This document shows, piece by piece, positions 13,654-17,927 of a stretch of 17,927 nucleotides of DNA. This DNA comes from Thermoproteota archaeon. Its GTDB lineage: Archaea > Thermoproteota > Bathyarchaeia > Bathyarchaeales > Bathycorpusculaceae. Below the pieces are notes generated by a model. It was given only the letters and a program-made list of their open reading frames with translations. It did not search any database and was not told the origin of the DNA. The position numbers and the translations under genes were made by a program. Where the stretch lies: contig JAAZFA010000327.1 in NCBI GenBank assembly GCA_012511995.1, positions 1 through 17,927 on the forward strand, in the 5' to 3' direction. Each line of letters begins with the position of its first letter. Position 1 is the first letter of the stretch.

Positions 13654-14265
13654 ATGACTAAGCCTGACCAATTCAACCGACCTACCGCTAAAACAATTAT
13701 CTGCATTTCAGGTTTGGCTGGTACAGGAAAAAGCACTTTAGCTAAAAGAATCGCTCAAAAATATAACTTGTCTTATTACTCAGGTGGAGATGCTCTTAAA
13801 GAACTAGCAAAGGAACAAGGGTATGATATTTCTATTAAAGGCTGGTGGGAAAGTCCTCCTGGTCTAAAGTTTCTTCAAGAAAGACTTCATGACCCAAAAT
13901 TCGATAAAGCTGTGGATAACATATTATTAGAACATGCAGAAAAAGGGAATGTTTTACTTGATAGTTGGACTATGCCTTGGTTGCTGAAGAGTGGTTTTAA
14001 AATATGGTTAGATGCTTCTTTCCAGAAACGGGCTGCTCGTGTAGCGATAAGGGATGGTATGCCGTTTGAAGATGCAATTAAGGTATTAGGTGAGAAAGAG
14101 GGTCAAACTAAAGCAATCTACAAGTCTTTGTATGGTTTTATTTTAGGTGAGGACTTAACACCTTTTGATTTCGTTTTGGATACGGATAATTTGACTGCGA
14201 ATGAAGTCTTTGAAGTATTATGTCGTGTTATGGATAATCTAGTGTTATCAGCATCGAGTGCTTGA
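13654..14265 (+). CDS. cmk: Cytidylate kinase
   Basis: Archaeal cytidylate kinase, transferring phosphate from ATP to CMP or dCMP in pyrimidine nucleotide supply. The 203 residues include the P-loop GLAGTGKST at residues 20-28, a nucleoside-binding segment with YYSGGDALKELAKEQGYD, the LDSWTMPW acceptor region, the Arg-rich lid FQKRAARVAIRDGMPFEDA and a C-terminal DFVLDTDNLTANEVFE. GGAG at 13641-13644 is nine bases before the ATG. The gene follows the EMC3-like gene with a 20-base gap, a pairing common in archaeal genomes, and shares its transcription unit. eL34, eL14 and truB, which often accompany cmk, do not follow here. Confidence 0.92.
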   Translation: MTKPDQFNRPTAKTIICISGLAGTGKSTLAKRIAQKYNLSYYSGGDALKELAKEQGYDISIKGWWESPPGLKFLQERLHDPKFDKAVDNILLEHAEKGNVLLDSWTMPWLLKSGFKIWLDASFQKRAARVAIRDGMPFEDAIKVLGEKEGQTKAIYKSLYGFILGEDLTPFDFVLDTDNLTANEVFEVLCRVMDNLVLSASSA

Positions 14266-14325
14266 TATAAACCATAAAAATAATAGTTTTATTCTATTCC
14301 TTTCTTTACTATTAAGGGTAAAAAA
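14266..14325. terminator. Convergent two-way termination region
   Basis: Sixty bases between cmk and the convergent radical SAM gene. T-rich TTTTATTC-type sequence at 14287-14310 can stop plus-strand transcription, and six A at 14320-14325 give six T on the minus strand directly after the radical SAM stop. Confidence 0.45.
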
Positions 14326-15354
14326 TTATTTAAATAACAACTTTGCGTTTCGCCATTGATCCCGAGCGAGAGATGCATAACTTCTAGGACCACTGTAAAG
14401 CGAGTACGCTACATAACAGAGATAATTGCATTGAGTACAATCATGATAAACCCTACGGCGCTCTTCATAAAGGGGGCTATTCCACTTCTTTTCTATGTCA
14501 AAGATTGACCCAAGATAGTTATGGTTATGGCAACCAGAAACCCGTCCCAAATGATCGACTACTAAAAAGTTTTTAAGCGCTTGACATTTCCATATTCTTT
14601 TTTCTTCATAGAGTGCGCGTAGTGCTTCGAGTATTTTTGTTGATATTAGAATTCGCTTGTTCTTCTTTTGCATTTCAATGAGTTGATTACATAAATTAAT
14701 CATGCTTTGCTTGTCTGTTATTACAAAGTCGTCATTTACTTTGCCGATTCTAAAGAGTTGATTGCTGTCAATTGAGGTATCATAAGTGTAGAGGCAATAC
14801 CAGACGGGTATCCCTTTACTTGTAAAATAATTGGTTATATCAATGATTTCATAAAGATTTTTTTGTGAAATAGTTGGTGTAACTGCAACCCTGACACCTT
14901 CTTTATGCAGTTTTTCTACGCTATTTATAGCTTTTTTAAAGGCTCCTGGGACCGCTTTAATAGCATCATTCTTTGCTTCATCTAAACTGTCAATAGAGAT
15001 GGCTACGAAGTCAGCTTTCTGTAGTGCGTTGATTTTCTTAGCTGCCATACTACCGTTATCGTATACTGTTAGTACAAACCGATCAGCTGCATAGTCGATG
15101 ATTTCGTCGATGTCTGCTCGAAGAAGCGGATCTCCTCCACTAATGACGAGTTCTACTACACCGATTTTTTTCAGGACGTCTAAACCTTTTTTTACTTCAA
15201 CAGTTGACAGTTCATTGTTGTCCTGTTCTTTCCATACATTACAACCGATACACCGATAGTTACATTTTCTTGTAATTAACCACTGAGCGTGATGTGGTTT
15301 GCTTGGAGAGAGTGCTCGAACTGCAATAGATACTGCTTTTTTTAAATCTGCCAA
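14326..15354 (-). CDS. Radical SAM protein with C-terminal cysteine-rich domain
   Basis: A 342-residue radical S-adenosylmethionine enzyme. The cluster-binding motif CxxxCxxC is at Cys31, 35 and 38 (RKCNYRCIGCNVW), and the SAM-binding GGDP motif follows at about 73-76 (ELVISGGDPLLR). The barrel runs to about residue 240. The end carries further cysteines (WKCQALKNF, SGCHNHNY and HDCTQCNYLC), a layout like the SPASM/twitch auxiliary iron-sulphur cluster regions of peptide- and protein-modifying radical SAM enzymes. The substrate is unknown and no peptide-precursor gene is next to it. The start is TTG; no ribosome-binding site is visible, while a minus-strand TATA-like TATAAAAA sequence sits at 15403-15410. 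Related archaeal proteins are usually listed only as radical SAM. Confidence 0.85.
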   Translation of the reverse strand: MADLKKAVSIAVRALSPSKPHHAQWLITRKCNYRCIGCNVWKEQDNNELSTVEVKKGLDVLKKIGVVELVISGGDPLLRADIDEIIDYAADRFVLTVYDNGSMAAKKINALQKADFVAISIDSLDEAKNDAIKAVPGAFKKAINSVEKLHKEGVRVAVTPTISQKNLYEIIDITNYFTSKGIPVWYCLYTYDTSIDSNQLFRIGKVNDDFVITDKQSMINLCNQLIEMQKKNKRILISTKILEALRALYEEKRIWKCQALKNFLVVDHLGRVSGCHNHNYLGSIFDIEKKWNSPLYEERRRVYHDCTQCNYLCYVAYSLYSGPRSYASLARDQWRNAKLLFK

Positions 15355-15402
15355 ACTGTCACTGCCGATTATTTTGATAGTTAGAAGTATTCAAGTTGGA
15401 AC

Positions 15403-15410
15403 TATAAAAA
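15403..15410 (-). promoter_or_regulatory. TATA-like box for the radical SAM gene
   Basis: Plus-strand TATAAAAA reads TTTTTATA on the minus strand, centred about 52 bases before the TTG, leaving a leader of about 26 bases. Confidence 0.35.
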
Positions 15411-15490
15411 CAATTATCAGCTTTCATGTTTGTCCCTTTTACGTTGGGGCTTTAACTTTTTTAAGCAAACGATTACAAATTATATCTGCA

Positions 15491-16267
15491 ATGACAAATT
15501 TGAAGGTGTCAATGTAGGTCGATGTTGTACTGCTAACAAAGAATAGTCAACACTTGCTCACTCAATGTTTAACTTCAATTTATCAAAACATTCCAATAAA
15601 AAATTTAATTGTTATAGATGGTTACTCAACTGACAGTACATTACAGATTTTAGAGCTGTTCAACAGAAAATACTGTAACATATATTTCTATCAACTGGAA
15701 GGATCACGAGCTAAAGCATGAATAATTGGGATTAAGTAAGGTTACTATTGAATGGTTCATGTTTGTTGATAGTGACACCTTACTCTGTCGCGATTGGTTT
15801 AAAAAAACCCAAACTGACTTAGCTGATGGTGTTGGTGCTGTCTGGGGCTAAACATCGATGTGTTATCTAATGTTATAAACAAATGGATTTTGCGTTTGCA
15901 AATATTTGTAGCTAAACAATGCTTCAAACTTCGAGGAGGTATGCATGACACCCTTATTTTAACTAAGACCGTCAAAGGTATACAGATACCCAAAGAATTG
16001 CATACATACGAGCGGATACCTATATCGTACGACGGACAAAACAACATAGCAATAAGGTCATTGTTGGCATTAACGCATCTGCTTACATTATAAGTCACCT
16101 GAACGCTGGAACTTAAAAAGATAGTATCCACTAGGTGTATTATAGATTTGTAATGCGGCTTGGTTTATTCGCATGTATTCAGATACGTGTTTTTCTATCC
16201 GGTGTTTTTCTTATATTGGGTTGTGCATTTGCTTCTCAATGGATTTAGAAACAGGTCCGTAAACAAA
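15491..16267 (+). pseudogene. Decayed family-2 glycosyltransferase (membrane-anchored type)
   Basis: Clear GT2 fragments spread over all three plus frames. In order they are: MTNLKVSM from ATG 15491, then TAG 15515, then VDVVLLTKNSQHLLTQCL and LIVIDGYSTDST (about 15603-15638) ending LEGSRAKA before TGA 15719. A one-base shift follows near TAA 15737, then FMFVDSDTLLCRDWF, which carries the DxD motif, then VGAVWG. After another shift near 15846 come RGGMHDTLI and IPKELHTYE, then shifts to KVIVGINAS (about 16054) and SPERWNL. The last fragment is YSHVFRYVFFYPVFFLYW, a membrane tail. At least three nonsense codons and four frame changes make a working enzyme impossible. Intact relatives transfer sugars from nucleotide-sugars or dolichol-linked donors at the membrane. 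It ends just before the convergent AIR-synthase-like gene. Confidence 0.88.
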
Positions 16268-16269
16268 AT

Positions 16270-17277
16270 TTATTTTGCTAGGGCTAACCAAAGATGGTCC
16301 GATTTTGGTCTTTTTAACATCTCTGGAGAATTATCCCCTCGTATTAAGAGGCGTTTGTTAAAGTTAGCTGTAAACTCGCCGATGACAGCTGAGAAGATGT
16401 GTTCTGCCGCAAGATTTTTAATGATTTTAGGTGCCGCTTCAGGGTCTGCTGCTATCAATAAAGCGCCTGAACTGATGAGTTGTAACGCATCAATTTCATA
16501 GTATCTACAAATCTGGGTAGTCTCTGGTTCTATTGTAATTTTCTCTGCCAGTATTCTTACTCCTAAACCTGATGCATCTGCCATCTCATGAATACCATTT
16601 AGAATGCCGCCTTCAGTTGGGTCATGCATTGCATGTACACCTCCTGTTCGATATGCAATTAAGGCGTCTTTGACGACACTAATATGATTATAAAACCGTT
16701 TAGCATTATCAATTAAAGTTTGATTAAAAACATCTTTCAACTGTTCTTCACGGTCAGTTGCTAGAATTGCTGTACCTTCGATACCTGCGGTTTTTGTAAG
16801 GATAATTATATCCCCTGCTTTTGCACCTGCAGCTGTTATATACCTTCCTTTCTCGGTTAAACCCATGATGCAACCCACCACAATTGGGTTGGATAGTCCA
16901 GGTGTGATTTCACAGTGACCACCCACAATTGCTATACCGAGGTCTTTGGCGGCATTGTGCATTTGAGTGCTTATAATTTCTATTGTTTTATTGTCAGCAC
17001 CAACCGGTAACATGATACAGCTGAAGAAGAAAGTTGGTTCAACGCCGAAGGTAGCTACATCATTGGCGTTGATGTTGACCGCTTCCATACCGATATGCTC
17101 AACTGCGCCAGTTATGGGATCCATTGAGACTATTGCATCTTTAATACCCATGTTAATGACTGCGCCGTCGATTCCATTCGCTGGTCCCAAGACCACTTCG
17201 CTTCTCGTTGCGCCTAAATTCTTAAACACTACATCTTTAAGGATATCTAAAGGGATTTTTCCAGGTTGAAGCTTCAC
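16270..17277 (-). CDS. AIR-synthase-fold protein, HypE-like paralogue
   Basis: A 335-residue member of the PurM/HypE/ThiL/SelD superfamily of ATP-dependent enzymes. The N-terminal domain has DAIVSMDPITGAVEHIGMEA and NANDVATFGVEP, then GGHCEITPGLSNPIVVG, and the C-terminal domain has HDPTEGGILNGIHEMADASG, all closest to HypE. HypE dehydrates a carbamoyl thiocarboxamide on its own C-terminal cysteine to make the cyanide ligand of NiFe hydrogenase. This protein ends LWLALAK with no terminal cysteine, so it cannot do that reaction in the usual way and is better called a HypE-like AIR synthase paralogue of unknown substrate. The start is GTG, with GAGG about nine bases upstream on the minus strand. 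It follows the ECF S-component gene with a 14-base gap, so the two form an operon. Confidence 0.85.
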   Translation of the reverse strand: MKLQPGKIPLDILKDVVFKNLGATRSEVVLGPANGIDGAVINMGIKDAIVSMDPITGAVEHIGMEAVNINANDVATFGVEPTFFFSCIMLPVGADNKTIEIISTQMHNAAKDLGIAIVGGHCEITPGLSNPIVVGCIMGLTEKGRYITAAGAKAGDIIILTKTAGIEGTAILATDREEQLKDVFNQTLIDNAKRFYNHISVVKDALIAYRTGGVHAMHDPTEGGILNGIHEMADASGLGVRILAEKITIEPETTQICRYYEIDALQLISSGALLIAADPEAAPKIIKNLAAEHIFSAVIGEFTANFNKRLLIRGDNSPEMLKRPKSDHLWLALAK

Positions 17278-17291
17278 AGTTTTTTCCTCTG

Positions 17292-17834
17292 TTAAAGGTG
17301 GTTTTTCAGTTGCGGGAATACCCGCCGTATTGCATGTATGATTGGGACTGCAACTGCTAAACCTGCAAGCATTTGCATGATGTTGAAGGGTACTTCTAGG
17401 AGTGCTATGGTCATTGGGAATCCAAGTATAACGACTTCGTAGGCAAAATAACCGAATATCATGATTAGACCACCTACAAGAATAGATGTGGTAGCGCTTA
17501 TAGTTGTGCTCTTAGTTTTTTTTAATAGTGATTTGTTTAGGTAGCCGACCATGAAGCCTTCGGTTGTTTTAATGATTAGTGTAGCAGGTGCAAATGCTGC
17601 ACCGCCCGGAATTAGTAGGTCTGCTATGCTTGCGCCTGCCCCTGCTATTAAGCCGGAGAATGGACCAAAGACAAGTGCAGCTATGTAGACCATAGATTCG
17701 CCTAGGTTGAAGTAGCCTGTGGTTGCTGGGATGGGTATAATGAAGATGTATGTGGCTACTGTAACTAGGGCTGCGAATATAGCACCCGCTGCTATTGTGG
17801 TTGGAGTTCTAAAGGGTTCATGTCGGGCGTGCAT
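17292..17834 (-). CDS. ECF transporter S component (substrate-binding membrane subunit)
   Basis: A 180-residue membrane protein with about six hydrophobic segments. The pattern GYFNLGESMVYIAALVFGPF, GLIAGAGASIADLL, then IIKTTEGFMVGYL is characteristic of the ECF-type S-component family (the riboflavin/queuosine-precursor/unknown-substrate group, Pfam PF07155-like). Such proteins bind a vitamin or metabolite precursor and work with a shared transmembrane and two ATPase subunits, none of which is in the window. The substrate cannot be read from the sequence. The start is ATG 17834 without a clear ribosome-binding site; a minus-strand TATA-like box sits at 17881-17888. It is first in a two-gene unit with the HypE-like protein, which may use or process the imported compound. 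Confidence 0.82.
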   Translation of the reverse strand: MHARHEPFRTPTTIAAGAIFAALVTVATYIFIIPIPATTGYFNLGESMVYIAALVFGPFSGLIAGAGASIADLLIPGGAAFAPATLIIKTTEGFMVGYLNKSLLKKTKSTTISATTSILVGGLIMIFGYFAYEVVILGFPMTIALLEVPFNIMQMLAGLAVAVPIIHAIRRVFPQLKNHL

Positions 17835-17880
17835 TATATCAGATCGTTATAGGTTGGATGCCTTACTTACTTTTTTCTTC

Positions 17881-17888
17881 TATAAAAA
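17881..17888 (-). promoter_or_regulatory. TATA-like box for the ECF S-component operon
   Basis: Plus-strand TATAAAAA reads TTTTTATA on the minus strand, centred about 50 bases before the ATG. This would give a leader of roughly 24 bases. The same octamer precedes the radical SAM gene at nearly the same distance. Confidence 0.4.
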
Positions 17889-17927
17889 CGTCATTACCCA
17901 AATATTCTTGTTTTGTATAGTACAAAA

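Noticed and set aside
15515..15721. TAG and TGA codons in the glycosyltransferase read as pyrrolysine or selenocysteine recoding
   Set aside because: They are accompanied by TAA codons and several frame shifts, so general decay explains them better than recoding.
16160..16501. A 113-codon plus-strand frame at the end of the pseudogene
   Set aside because: Its first part is the membrane tail of the decayed glycosyltransferase; the rest is antisense to the HypE-like gene.

Overview
The window is archaeal chromosomal DNA of low to moderate GC (roughly 40 percent by eye). The first two thirds carry the archaeal spc-type ribosomal protein operon, with archaeal/eukaryotic-only proteins (eS4, eL32, eL19) in the classic order, archaeal-type uS5, uL30 and SecY, TATA-box promoters and poly-T terminators. 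The overall style (TACK-type proteins, AT-rich, DUF3892 protein, lysine-rich tails on ribosomal proteins, many TTG starts) suggests a Bathyarchaeia-like lineage. That placement is my inference and was not tested by phylogeny.

Layout. Positions 1-6837 (+): uS17 (5' end cut off), uL14, uL24, eS4, uL5, uS14, uS8, uL6, eL32, eL19, uL18, uS5, uL30. These are packed with 1-4 base overlaps or gaps of a few to about 17 bases, clearly one transcription unit. uS14 (2566-2730) is only 54 codons long but is unmistakable. Positions 6838-8606 interrupt the usual uL30-uL15 junction with a convergent four-helix membrane protein gene (-), a probably leaderless DUF3892 gene (+) and a 529-base gap. Positions 8607-10890 (+): an Hsp20-family chaperone gene overlaps uL15 by 11 bases, followed by secY. 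Positions 10891-12022 are a 1.1-kb gap without an intact gene, holding a possible broken zinc-finger-like ORF. Positions 12023-14265 (+): a flavodoxin/HemG-like protein, an EMC3/YidC-like membrane insertase with an added secreted beta-rich domain, and cytidylate kinase. adk, normally next to secY, is absent here. Positions 14326-17834: a radical SAM gene (-), a heavily decayed family-2 glycosyltransferase pseudogene (+), and a two-gene minus-strand operon of an ECF-transporter S component followed by a HypE/AIR-synthase paralogue.

How the genes work together. The main unit builds both ribosomal subunits. secY and the EMC3-like gene supply two routes for membrane protein insertion, and cmk supplies CDP. 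The most notable points are the EMC3-like protein fused to a signal peptide plus an extracytoplasmic domain, the hsp20 gene translationally linked to uL15, the long Lys/Ala-rich tails on uL18, uL24 and eL32, and a HypE-like enzyme lacking the C-terminal cysteine that defines HypE chemistry. I saw no CRISPR array, no tRNA or rRNA gene and no intact mobile element.
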